A stretch of 64,000 bases of DNA from contig OZ038384.1 in assembly GCA_964036045.1 (NCBI GenBank), forward strand, positions 30,919,771-30,983,770, given 5' to 3'. Of this stretch, positions 53,731 to 63,191 are shown one piece after another (within the stretch, counting starts at the first letter, position 1; every line of letters begins with the position of its first letter). The notes below the pieces were generated by a model. That model was not told the DNA's origin. It saw nothing but the letters and a program-made list of their open reading frames with translations, and did no database searches. A program made the translations under genes and the position numbers. This stretch comes from Eutreptiella sp. 'Long Island Sound 2002' (taxonomy: Eukaryota; Euglenozoa; Euglenophyceae; Eutreptiales; Eutreptiaceae).

Positions 53731-54637
53731 TTATGAGTTGGAGTAGCTGACGTCGACGTACGCCGAAAGATCCGCGAAGGGATCAGTGCTATCAGAGTAA
53801 TCGGAATCTTGCAGTAGGGGACTGCGCTGGGTAGCGCTCACCTCACGATCTGCTGCTTGTCTTGCACGCCTCTCGCTCCTTGACGGCTGCCCTCTGCGGT
53901 GCTGCAGGTGGTGCACGGGGCTGAGGTGCAGCACGGGCCTCTGGTTCCCGTTCAATATCACTTGCTTCATGGGGTTGTTCAATGACATGCTGATTGAAGG
54001 AAATTGAAGCAGCATCCTGCTCAGGAGGTCCAAGCAGAATGACACGCGGCGGTTCCGGCATGGCATTACCTGAGTCGGCGATGGGGACCTCTCGCAGTAC
54101 CATTTCCCAAGGCATCACTATCTGCTGCGGTATTCTTGTTTTTTTGCCCCATGCGGTGACCCACTGAACAAGCAAACTTTTCGTTGTTCTCTCAGAAATG
54201 TCAAGTGGCGTTCTGCGGGGGATCTCGTTGTTGTTATTTCTTATGCCGTGTTTCACCGTCCCTTCGCGCAGCGACAACTTGACGAATCTTCTCATTGAAC
54301 AGTTGATGGGCTGGTTGGCGGATTTGAGATGGGCGAACGTCTCTTTCTTCCGAAGTAAATGTGCTGTGAAGGGTGGTCCTGGCATCGATGCAGATGCCCT
54401 TTGATGCAACTTAGGGCTTCTTGGCTGTGGCAGGCAACCCAATCCATGATGATGATCACTGGCGAGGCTTGTGGTAGGTGATGCTGCTCACGGATGCGCT
54501 TTGCCTTGCTAGCCAACTTTCTGAAGAGACGCTCAAAACCTGCTCCACTCTCGACCTTTTTTTTGCTGTGGTCTTGGTACAGTGCATCATGCAGTAGGCA
54601 ACTTGGTGGAATATGAGCGTGTGACCGTGCTGTTACC
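53731..54637 (-). pseudogene. pogo-like DDE_1 transposase, C-terminal part
   Basis: It reads from the LTR boundary as TARSHAHIPPSCLLHDALYQ, then SPVIIIMDWVACHSQEAL (second catalytic Asp). After a frame change near 54400 come LRKKETFAHLKSANQPINCS and MRRFVKLSLRE, the T..LQPxDqpI..xxK..lr signature of pogo/Tigger DDE_1 proteins, and LLVQWVTAWGKK. Another shift near 53880 leads to an acidic tail (DSDYSDSTDPFADLSAYVDV) ending at TAA 53731. The N-terminal part lies at 58696-59002. Confidence 0.55.
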
Positions 54638-55123
54638 TGTAAGTGTACTTGTTCTTGTCTCTCTTTCCTATCGCGTGATTTTCGTTCTTCAAAATCTCGT
54701 TTCAAAATTTTCCCAGTCTCGTCGTCCACGTTTCCCTGAGTGTCCCTGCAAGCACAAAAGGGCAGCTCTATGACCTTTATTCATGGTAATTTCTTCTGCA
54801 TTTTCGTAAGTCATAGAACACAACAGTGTTGCATTTGCATGCCTGCAGGAGAAACATGCTGGCATGCAACACAAAATCTGAAAATATGATAAATCTACAT
54901 TTATGCATGCCGAAAAATTATTTGCACTGTCAACACACACATGTATTGTTTTCTTACCTCTTTATCTTTCTTCTGTCGTCAGCGACTATCTGGCGCGGGA
55001 TCTGGCGCGCGCTTGTAGTCTGGCGCGGCCTGTCACATAAAACTGGGTCAAGTCCAATAGATAATCAAAGAAAATCTGTCACAAAAGTAAACTCTGTGTA
55101 CCTGCTAGGAAAAACCCATTGCA
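54638..55123 (-). repeat. LTR (3' copy), diverged
   Basis: It shares GACCTTTATTCATG, AACACAACAGTGTTGCATTTG, GCATGCCTGCAGGAGAA and TTGTAGTCTGGCGCGG with 58212-58695. Confidence 0.75.
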
Positions 55124-57507
55124 CTCCCCTCCCAAGATGAAAATCACGGGTGCAACCCTGAATTTTGGCCCAAAACAACATGATGGGTCCTTGCCTGCAG
55201 TGCCAGTACCCGGGCTGTCTTGACTACCATAGGGGGAGGTCTGGAGCCTGTCGTCTGCCCCTGTGCAACTGGAGGTAGGTAGGTATCTTCTGGAGCTCGG
55301 CATGCCTCCTTTGACAATGCAGGAAGAAGGCCTTACCAAAGGGACTTCCTGTCCCTCCCACTGCCCTAGGTCAGCTGCCTCTTAAGCCGCTCCCGCAGGT
55401 GCTTGAGAAGGCAGTGTCGCGGTCACCCGGTCCAGGTGTCCCAGGTGGGAGGGTGTCCCCACATGTGTCCATGGGTAGGGCCACATGCCCCCTCCTTTGG
55501 GCGGCCGCTCCGGGGGCTGCCCAGCCTTGTGGAGTATCTCTCACCACAGGGGGTATTGCTCCCGCTCGTCTACGGTACTACCGCCTCACCCTTGTGGCTT
55601 GAGTTGCGGGGCCTTGCTGCTTGGCGGGCGACCCCCTCCTGGACTGTGTACCGGCTCGCCTGTCAACGGTTGCTTCCATGGCTTCGGGTGACGTTTACCA
55701 TGGTCCCCGATGCAGCCTGGCCGGGCTCGGACCATTGGCCTTGGGGTACCGCCCCTGCCACTGGCCCGGTGGCCGGGCTGGGTCGCCCCAGTGCGTCCGA
55801 CCCACGGGGTGTTGGTTCTTTCCTGTGCCTCAGCCGCCCTACGTGTGCACGTGTGTGCGGTGTCCTGGGCCACTTGGCTCTTGTCCGCCGGTGTGCCCGC
55901 TCGGTGGGTTTTGTCGCGTGTGCGGCGTCCTGGGCCACCTGGCTCCCGTTCACCGGTGTGCCGGCTCGGTGCGTTGCTTTGTGTGTGTGGTGTCCTGGGC
56001 CACTTGGCTCCTGTTCAGCGGTGCGCCCGCTCGGTGTGCTGCTTTGCTCGTGCGGCGTGCTGGGCCACTTGGCTCCTGTTCACCGGTGTGCCCGCTCGGT
56101 TTGTTGTGTTGCGTGTGCAACCAGACACAAGTACAATCAAACAGCATAATATGTTTTGTCAATCTGCACACCACAGTGTACCGAAAACCCACTTAGTATG
56201 TACACGTGGCGGGCCCTTCAATTATATTATTTCTGCTCTTGGTCTCTTGCGTTGGTGCTGAGCTGGACTTCACTCCTCATCTTTGGACTCTGGGGGGGTC
56301 TGGTGTGCCTTGCTGCCCTGTCACCCTCTTTGGCCCCTTAGGGCTTGTTGGAGAACTGCATCAGAACACACAAGGGTAGATTACAAACTATCTCAACAAC
56401 AACACACACCTCGTAAAAATATCGTGGGCCTCACGGGGGTGGGGCGGCAATCTCCTATGGTTTCCCCACTGGCATTGTGTGGCATACCATTAGGGTATGG
56501 TACACAGGCGCCTTCCTACCCCGTTGTCGTCTGCCGCCGCATGTTGCGCATTCCCTTCAGTCATTTCTTGTGATCCCTGTGTGGTAGGTGTAGCAAAGAA
56601 ATGTAGGGGGGGTACAATCTCTGCAGGGCAGTTGAAAATCCTGAAGAAAGGCAAGGGGAAACAAACCATATGCAAGAATTGCGAAACAATGCTTGTACCT
56701 CGACGCTGTGGGGGTGGGGGGGGGTTGTTGCCGTGGTGGGTCCGGGGCCTGTGTGCTCCTGTTCGCTGCGCAACGGCGCCGGAGCAAGCTTCTCACCACG
56801 CACTAGGCTGTACATGTGGATCGTGGTAAGCGTAAAAAAATTGTGTGTGCCCCAGACGGCCGACCTGCAGCGCGATCCTCCTCCAGTCCTGCAGCCCGCT
56901 CCCGCACGGAGGGTTGTTGTGGGTGTGGTCTTTTGTGCTTCCTTGGGTCCATGCGCCTGCACCATGCTCTATGTGAGGATGGCCTTCCCATCTGACGGTG
57001 GCAGCCGTGGCGGGAATTCTACCGCCTTTCACCCGATGTGGCCCCACCGCATACATGCCATTCCGGACAGCCATCAGGGCTGTCGTTCCAGGACTTTAAG
57101 AGCACTGGTCGTCCCCGTGGGGTTGGCGCTCATTCCCACCCTGAACACTCTCGGCTCGCCCCTTGCTCCAAAACCTGTGCGCCCCAGGCTGGCGGGGGCC
57201 TGTCCAGTGTAGGGGAGGAGTGTGCAGGACCAACCCACAAAAAGTATTGCCAGCGGCGCCGGAGCAAGCTCCTCACCACTCGCCAGCCAGGATCAGGTTC
57301 CCCAGTGGCGTCAAAGTGTTGTCCTAACCACACACCGGAGCACGTCGGGCGCGAATACCATCAAATTGTAAAAAGAATCACACAGAAAATCAATGATAAA
57401 GAACAATGGCGGGCGTTGGTGTTGAGAGGTGCACTGAGCTGAATTAAAGTACCATTTCAGAAATTCTGACCTGTGTCACGCCGTGACATGCGCTCCTTCT
57501 TTGGCTT
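55124..57507. other. Interior of the older LTR element without an intact gene
   Basis: GC-rich, with several frames open because of tandem repetition. A 30-bp unit (CGGCGCCGGAGCAAGCT then CTCACCAC) occurs at 56773 and 57254. No RT or integrase motif is seen. Confidence 0.5.
55848..56112. repeat. 65-bp tandem repeat, four copies
   Basis: Each unit contains GTCCTGGGCCACTTGGCTCC, TTCACCGGTGTGCCC and GCTCGGTG. It lies inside the older LTR element. Confidence 0.9.
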
Positions 57508-58211
57508 TCAGGTTCTCCTCTTCCCCCGGCGCGTTGTTCGCAGCACTTCCTCGTATTCTGGTTCTCCTCCCGGCGTTTCTGGATGAAATCCATAATACTC
57601 CAATACTGGATCCCCAGATCCTTGATATCCCACAGGTTTGGCTTCAATGACTTCCTTGCCAACCGGCTTGTGTGTCGATGGCATTTCTTCGTCCGCTTGT
57701 TCTGGTCGGTGCTCTGCGCAAACCCCGTACACCGTGGCGTCTGGCGTCTCCTTTGGATCCCATGTCGACGCCGTTTTGAGCTACAAGATTTGCACCATCT
57801 GGTCCTTTGTCATAGTCCGTGAATCCCAGTGCCGCGCATGATGGATAAGCCTCGCAGTTCTTTTTCCGTAAAGGGCACTGCGGCCGCCTGTTGTGGTTGC
57901 TCATACCTCCAAACACCATTGATCTACCAGCTCCAGCGTCCTACCACGAGATCAAACTGGTGCCGTACTCTGTTCTCATCATCCGTAACCCGTGTACACT
58001 CCGTAACAGCGTTCAACAAACTGTCAGGCGCCCGTAGTTACCGTAGTTGGTGTATTGTTGCCTCCGCCACCGAGTCACGTTGTCGCTGGATGCTCATCAC
58101 TGTCGTCTCCTTCGTACCTTTCGGTCTCGGCTATGCCTGGTTCACCGTGTATCCCTTTCACGCTCGCGTCAGTGGGCCGCCTTCGTCGCCCACTCTCGGC
58201 AGCAAATGGAA
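57508..58211 (-). pseudogene. Decayed gag-position ORF of the older LTR element
   Basis: Immediately inside the 5' LTR the minus strand carries broken frames: SLLNAVTECTRVTDDENRVR, HQFDLVVGRWSW, FTEKELRGLSIMRGTG, and finally VYGVCAEHRPEQADEEMPST with VGYQGSGDPVLEYYGFHPET. The position matches the single ORF of the younger element at 49468-50913, but I see no clear sequence similarity. Confidence 0.35.
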
Positions 58212-58695
58212 TGTAAGTGTACTTGTTCTGGTCTCTCTTTCCTATCGCGCGATTTTCGTTCTTGAAAATCTCGTTGCAAAACTTTCCCAGTCTCCTCGTC
58301 CACGTTTCCCTGAGGGTCCCTTCGAGCACAAAAGGGCAGGTCTATGACCTTTATTCATGCTAATTCATTCTGCATCTTCGTAAGTCATAGAACACAACAG
58401 TGTTGCATTTGCATGCCTGCAGGAGAAGCATGCTGGCATGCAACACAAAATCTGAAAATATAAGAAATCTACATTTATGCACGCCGAAAAATTATTTGCA
58501 CACTCAACACACAGCTATTGTTTTCTTCTCTCTTTATCTTTCTTCTGTTGTCAGCGACTTTCTGGCGCGGGATCCGGCGCGCGCTTGTAGTCTGGCGCGG
58601 CTTGTCACAGAAAAACCTGTCAAGTCCAAAAGATAATCAAAGAAAATCTGTCACAAAAGTAAACTCTGTGTACCTGTTAGGAATAACCCATTGCA
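58212..58695 (-). repeat. LTR (5' copy), diverged
   Basis: 484 bp, paired with 54638-55123. Internal indels and about one mismatch per ten bases make it much older than the LTR pair at 47555/50933. Confidence 0.75.
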
Positions 58696-59002
58696 TTTTC
58701 CCTCTGGTAATGATCTGCATGCAAACAACCTCACCACTTCGGCTTGCGTCTTGTCACTGCTCGTCCTCCAGCCAACTTGCTCGGAATTGTCGGCCACCTG
58801 CATCCTCTTTTCCTTGGGGGAGTACTGCAAGGGAGTCTCATTCAAAGCCCATTGCAGACAGGCTGGGATACCCTCATTTACGTTGCTGCCGATGATTCCA
58901 TGTTCGCCTGGTCTTTGCACGATCTCTGTGAACAGCCGTCGGCATTTGCTGTCATTGATCAGCTCCAGCTCACGTGATGGCAATTGTTCTGTGGTGACGG
59001 CT
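58696..59002 (-). pseudogene. pogo-like DDE_1 transposase, N-terminal part
   Basis: It starts after an acceptor (CCTCATGTCCTGCAG) at 59002 and includes ELELINDSKCRRLFTEIVQR and ACLQWALNETPLQYSPKEKR, the first catalytic block, where the usual Asp-Glu-Thr is Asn-Glu-Thr. WRTSSDKTQAEVVRLFACRS then runs into the LTR at 58695. The reading frame logically resumes at 54637. Confidence 0.5.
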
Positions 59003-59337
59003 CTGCAGGACATGAGGCACACACCAGATAGAGTGATGGCTGCATGCAGGCATAGAGCGGCTGATGCTGAAGCAGGTCACAACCCTACCCTGGCATTTTA
59101 CCCCTAAGGGAGCATTATATGGCCCTATATATGGGATATATGTGGGATAGGGTATATCATATTCCATTTCCTTGTTAGGAACATAGGATGTGGGATAGAC
59201 AAGGCAATCTTGGATGCTTAGTAGTTATATCAATTAGTGGATGATAGGGTGGATTTCTCATATGTGCATATCAGGTATTTCATTGGCTATGTGTACCATA
59301 TCTGTTTGCAGGATACTATTCAGTCAACACTATCGTT
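59003..59337. other. AT-rich, no gene
   Basis: It contains TATATGGCCCTATATATGGG-type palindromic TA repeats near 59115-59160. Confidence 0.5.
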
Positions 59338-60522
59338 ATGTCTTCTGTGCCAAGCAATGTTGCTGCCCATGCCACTGCGACCTCTGCTCCTGACCACCCG
59401 GTCTGATTTCATGGTAGCAGAGGCGAAAATGTTTCGTCTCTGTTGGGCGTTTGGCATCGCGGAAAGCGATCGGTCCAAGACATCGTGGACCAAATTCAAA
59501 TTAAAATCTCTTCCCCGGGAGGGATAGCTGAGGGTGTCCAGGTCCCCACTCTCAGGACCTCCTCGGCCCTGACCCCATCGACCGGGCAGGGGCCGCAAAA
59601 ACGGGCCAAGCCCCAAGTGGCTACAAATCCTAAGTTTCCGAAATACCCGAATGTTTCCATCGGGGCCCCCCATCCTCGAAATCCAGCTGGTGTACCTGGG
59701 ATGGTTGGGGGGGAAATAGACGGCCACCCTCAGGGAGCGATAAGAGGACCACAATAGCCTATTATGGGCTCGGGAACCGTTACTAGCGCCGAGAATCGGG
59801 CAGTAATCGACCAGTCTACTGGGGTGATCGAGCGTACGAACGCTGCGCCCTCACGCGCTGCCGACTGGGGTACGATGGCTTCGCCAATGGGGCCTATCGT
59901 GGTCGACTCTGGCACTCCTCCGTCGCTAGGGGGGTTGCCAGAGCCTCAGGTCAGAAAAAACCTGTTTGCGGCAGGGCCCATCAGCCCCATTGTTGACCAA
60001 CTCGACGCTGAAAACCGTCGAGTCCTCGCGTCCTCGCCTGATCCCCATGGCCATCTGGGTCCGGCTCGAGGGGCCGTGGCCCTGATCCAGCAAGCCCTGT
60101 CGGGGACTAGGCAGAACCCCACTGTGGTGGAATCGTCGCCCACTCCAATGAGTGGATCGCGGCGGTTTCCCTCCCTGGTGGAGGAATCTCCTGCCTTGGG
60201 AGCGTATCCCAATCCCCCGAGCGGATCCAGGCCAAATCCTACGATCATCAAGGAATCCCCCACGCAAATCGAGGAGGATGAGTGTGACCAGTGGTTCCCC
60301 CTGGCGGTGGAGCAGGGGAACGACGATGAGGAGGAGGAGATTGGAGTGTTGGAACGTCATGAACTCCATCATTCCCCTATTTCTGTTGCCTCGTCGCCTG
60401 CACCTCCTGAACCTGCTACCAGTGGGGGAGCCGATGGCGGGGGTAGGACCACCGTAATGGGTTCCGCAGGCGTGGAGTACCAGTGGTCCCACGCATCGAT
60501 CCTAGATGCAACGGCGGCGTAA
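59338..60522 (+). CDS. N-terminal polyprotein-like ORF of a retroelement, with breaks
   Basis: ATG 59338 (MSSVPSNVAAHATATSAPDH). After frame changes near 59400 and 59475 it reads VQDIVDQIQIKISSPGGIAE and passes one in-frame TAG (59755-59757). It continues 252 codons to TAA 60522. The last part has three repeats of a (N/F)P(T/S)xxxESP unit and an acidic stretch (NDDEEEEIGVLE). It lies upstream of a gag in the same orientation. Function is unknown; possibly an extra leader protein. Confidence 0.4.
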
Positions 60523-60827
60523 CGTGTAGCGAGCGACTCAACTGCGCTAAAGCACTTAGCCGTGTTGCCGTTGGACATCTTAAGATGATCTGCCACGCTA
60601 GCCTCCACCACTTTAGAATCCCGGCGGTAGCCCTGAACCGCCGCGTCAAATTTAGCCAATGTAGACAAGATTTGGGTCATCCGGTCCCCGTAGGACTGAC
60701 TGATGCCCGCGGTAGAGGCTACTGCCTGAGAAAGTTCCTGATGGGATCGCTGCAACTCTAGATTCTGAGTTCGCAGGTCCTTCACCTGTGCCATCAGAGA
60801 TCGGATGCACGTTTCGTAGTGCACCAC
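60369..60827 (-). CDS. Antisense coiled-coil ORF
   Basis: The minus frame reads, from just upstream, a CGCPRC motif, then CIRSLMAQVKDLRTQNLELQ, RSHQELSQAVASTAGIS and FDAAVQGYRRDSKVV. It is a convincing heptad coiled coil with a short Cys motif. Its 3' part overlaps the end of the plus-strand ORF 59338-60522 by 154 bp. First ATG 60794. Confidence 0.35.
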   Translation of the reverse strand: MVHYETCIRSLMAQVKDLRTQNLELQRSHQELSQAVASTAGISQSYGDRMTQILSTLAKFDAAVQGYRRDSKVVEASVADHLKMSNGNTAKCFSAVESLATRYAAVASRIDAWDHWYSTPAEPITVVLPPPSAPPLVAGSGGAGDEATEIGE

Positions 60828-60857
60828 ACACCGGGGACAGCCACAGGTGTGCTGTAG

Positions 60858-62696
60858 GTCTTCCTACCCCCGCCATGGGCGCCTCCACCCGTTCCTGATC
60901 CTACACCGGCGGCGCCTACGGCGCCCCTGGGCGCGCCATCCGGTTCATCCGGTGGTGGGTGTGTCCTTCCTTTCTCCGTCCACCCATCCCACGATTGCAT
61001 CTACCATCCGAACGCTTGTCCGGATTCGGGGTGGCCGAGGGGGGGGGAAGAACACCACGAACACCCCCACCCCCAAGAACCTACATCGTGGAGGGGAATC
61101 GCCGAAAAGCAGAAGGGACCTGCTGTTCCCGAGTGGCGGGCGACGCCTAAGGGCGAAGAACACCCCACGGAGCCTACAGCCCCGTGGCCCAATGAAGAGG
61201 AGAACACCTCTTCGTTGGGGAATATTAGTCCCCTCACGAAAAATGTTTTCACTTCCCCTGGGAAACCTTCGTACACGCCCTCTCATCCTACGGATACGTG
61301 TACAGTCTCTCCAGTGAAGGTTGCACCAAGTGCAAGTGGAGGTGCACCCCCAACCATGGCTCCCCCTGCTTACCACCCGTACCAAATGCCTATGGTGCAA
61401 AATAGTTACACCAAAGCGGTCGAGGATAGTGATATGCCTAAACCGCAATTTAATGGGCAGCTAGAGTGCTACGACGAGTTGGTGGAGAAGCTTCAACAAT
61501 GGTTGGGGGGGTGTGATCCCATGTACCGAAAGGCCAACGAGGCAAAAATGATTTTGAGTACCTTGCCCCCATGGTTAAAGGCGATCATCAACGCCCGGGT
61601 TGCCGAGGCCACCCACCACACACGCACCGCCCCCACCCTCAAAGAGTTGTGGGACTTTTTGGAACAAGGTTTCCACGAGTATGACCCCTCAAGGGCTGAT
61701 GAAAGGTGGCGAGCCCTCACCCACAGGGTGGTTAAAGGGCAAGTGACCCTCATCGACCTTGAAGATTTCTATGCTTGTTGGCAAAGTTTGTTGCCTCTGA
61801 GCAATGAGACTCGTCCCCACTTGATCCGGGAGCAGCTCCTAAGCAAGCTCCCGTGGATCAAGGAGAAGGTCGTCAAGCAAGAGGCTAAGAATAGCCCAGA
61901 CAGCTATGTGGTGGATTTTAGTGGCCTTGACCCTTCGCCGGGTCGCGCCCCATTCGAAAAAGAACTCAGGAAATATAGCGCTCAAGCTTGCACTACGGTT
62001 CCTGAGATTGTATCCTATTCGGGGCCGGGGGTGATAGTTGACTGCAAAGACCCGGCTCTCCAGGATTGGATCTTGAAACTCAACAACACACCTCACACAC
62101 GTGGCTACACTATGAAAGTGGAGCAAAGTAGCTCTCGTTTGAAGCCTGCGGAAATCTACGCCCTTGCCCATAAAAACGTATCGGAGAGGGAAGCTCTCGA
62201 ACGCCTCAATAAAGGAGACAAGACGACAGTGACCCACACTCATCGCCCTTCTCACAATAAAACCGCGGTGAATGCGGTTAATGCGGAGGCTACGGCGGAC
62301 CCTAACACCTCCGAGCCCGCTGACACCTCCGTCAACGCCGTGGGTCACCCTAAACCTCCGGCGAAGAAACCCGTCGACCCCGGGGCTAAGCCGCCACCTA
62401 CCTTTTGGGTTCCGTGTTCCAAACATTGGAAAACACGTAAACAAACGGAGATGGACATGTCTTGGATTGATTGGGGTGCCACCAATACTACCCTTTGGAC
62501 GTGTAAGCCTGATTCTCCGTGCAATGACACTCATTGGAACATTGCGGGTAAGTCTAAAGGTGGTAAGCCTAAGGTTGGCGATAAGGGTGGCGATAAGGGT
62601 GGCGGTGGTGATAAGGGTGGTGGTGGTTATAAGGGTGGCGCCGGCAAGGGCGATGAAGGAGGCAAGGGAGCGCCGAACGGGCGCGGACGTCGGTAG
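60858..62696 (+). CDS. gag polyprotein of a retroelement
   Basis: The frame is open from 60858 with the first ATG at 61356. A Pro-rich matrix-like leader precedes a capsid-like helical region (YDELVEKLQQWLGGCDPMYR, TLKELWDFLEQGFHEYDPSR, ADERWRALTHRVVKGQVTLI), then a second folded part (GPGVIVDCKDPALQDWILKL). The C-terminus has a Cys/His cluster (PCSKHW...CKPDSPCNDTHW) in place of a zinc knuckle and a GGDKGGGG repeat with a basic end. It stops at TAG 62694, with the protease in the same frame beyond. Confidence 0.65.
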   Translation, partial: VFLPPPWAPPPVPDPTPAAPTAPLGAPSGSSGGGCVLPFSVHPSHDCIYHPNACPDSGWPRGGEEHHEHPHPQEPTSWRGIAEKQKGPAVPEWRATPKGEEHPTEPTAPWPNEEENTSSLGNISPLTKNVFTSPGKPSYTPSHPTDTCTVSPVKVAPSASGGAPPTMAPPAYHPYQMPMVQNSYTKAVEDSDMPKPQFNGQLECYDELVEKLQQWLGGCDPMYRKANEAKMILSTLPPWLKAIINARVAEATHHTRTAPTLKELWDFLEQGFHEYDPSRADERWRALTHRVVKGQVTLIDLEDFYACWQSLLPLSNETRPHLIREQLLSKLPWIKEKVVKQEAKNSPDSYVVDFSGLDPSPGRAPFEKELRKYSAQACTTVPEIVSYSGPGVIVDCKDPALQDWILKLNNTPHTRGYTMKVEQSSSRLKPAEIYALAHKNVSEREALERLNKGDKTTVTHTHRPSHNKTAVNAVNAEATADPNTSEPADTSVNAVGHPKPPAKKPVDPGAKPPPTFWVPCSKHWKTRKQTEMDMSWIDWGATNTTLWTCKPDSPCNDTHWNIAGKSKGGKPKVGDKGGDKGGGGDKGGGGYKGGAGKGDEGGKGAPNGRGRR

Positions 62697-63191
62697 GAGT
62701 GCCCAGAGGTGCCCCCTTCGAAAGAAGAAACCCTCGGGCACCCCTGTGACACTACCGTGGCTCTCGTTCCATCGAGAGTCATGAAGGGGCATATAGTGAC
62801 TAGTGAGATTCAAACCGAACTTTGTGTTCGGGTTGTTTTGCCCAATGGAGAATTCAAAGCCCTCCGTGTTTTGGTGGTTTTGGGGTGCCAAGCGGTCGCT
62901 TTGGCCAACCCCAATGTTTTTGGAGACCAACTCTCCGAAAAATATGAATCCCCCCAACGGAGGCGCCTACTCCAAGCCGATAATGAAACACCTTTGCCGG
63001 GGGGGGACGAGCAAATAGACGTCAAAATTCAATTTCCGGGGTTTGTGGATGGTAGTCTTTCACTTCCTCGTGTTGCCCAGTATGGCGTGTCCCCGTACCT
63101 TGTCCCGAATTTACCTTGGGATATGGTTTTGGGGCACCCATGGGGTTACGAACATTGTGTGAGCCATTTTGCCCGTTTCAATTGTTTGTAG
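62697..63191 (+). CDS. Retropepsin-like protease, in frame after gag TAG
   Basis: It continues gag in the same frame (ECPEVPPSKEETLGHP). The retropepsin pattern is visible: a strand FKALRVLVVLGCQAVALANP where D-S/T-G is expected but V-L-G is found, and a second hydrophobic motif NLPWDMVLGHPW (the I-L-G-x-P-W box). The substitution at the catalytic Asp suggests a dead protease. It ends at TAG 63189, again with the frame open beyond. Confidence 0.55.
   Translation, partial: ECPEVPPSKEETLGHPCDTTVALVPSRVMKGHIVTSEIQTELCVRVVLPNGEFKALRVLVVLGCQAVALANPNVFGDQLSEKYESPQRRRLLQADNETPLPGGDEQIDVKIQFPGFVDGSLSLPRVAQYGVSPYLVPNLPWDMVLGHPWGYEHCVSHFARFNCL

Larger units (their letters stand above)
54638..58695 (-). 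mobile_element. Older LTR element inserted in the pogo-like gene
   Basis: Two direct repeats of about 485 bp (54638-55123 and 58212-58695), about 90% identical, start TGTAAGTG and end CCCATTGCA. A purine tract (GGGAGGGGAG, minus strand) abuts the inner edge of the 55123 copy, the polypurine-tract position for a minus-strand element. The flanks TTACC and TTTTC do not form a clean target duplication. The host transposase reads continuously on either side. Confidence 0.7.

Noticed and set aside
55403-56261. Overlapping plus-strand ORFs of 180-248 codons
   Set aside because: All three frames stay open because of the 65-bp tandem repeat inside the older LTR element; no domain is visible.
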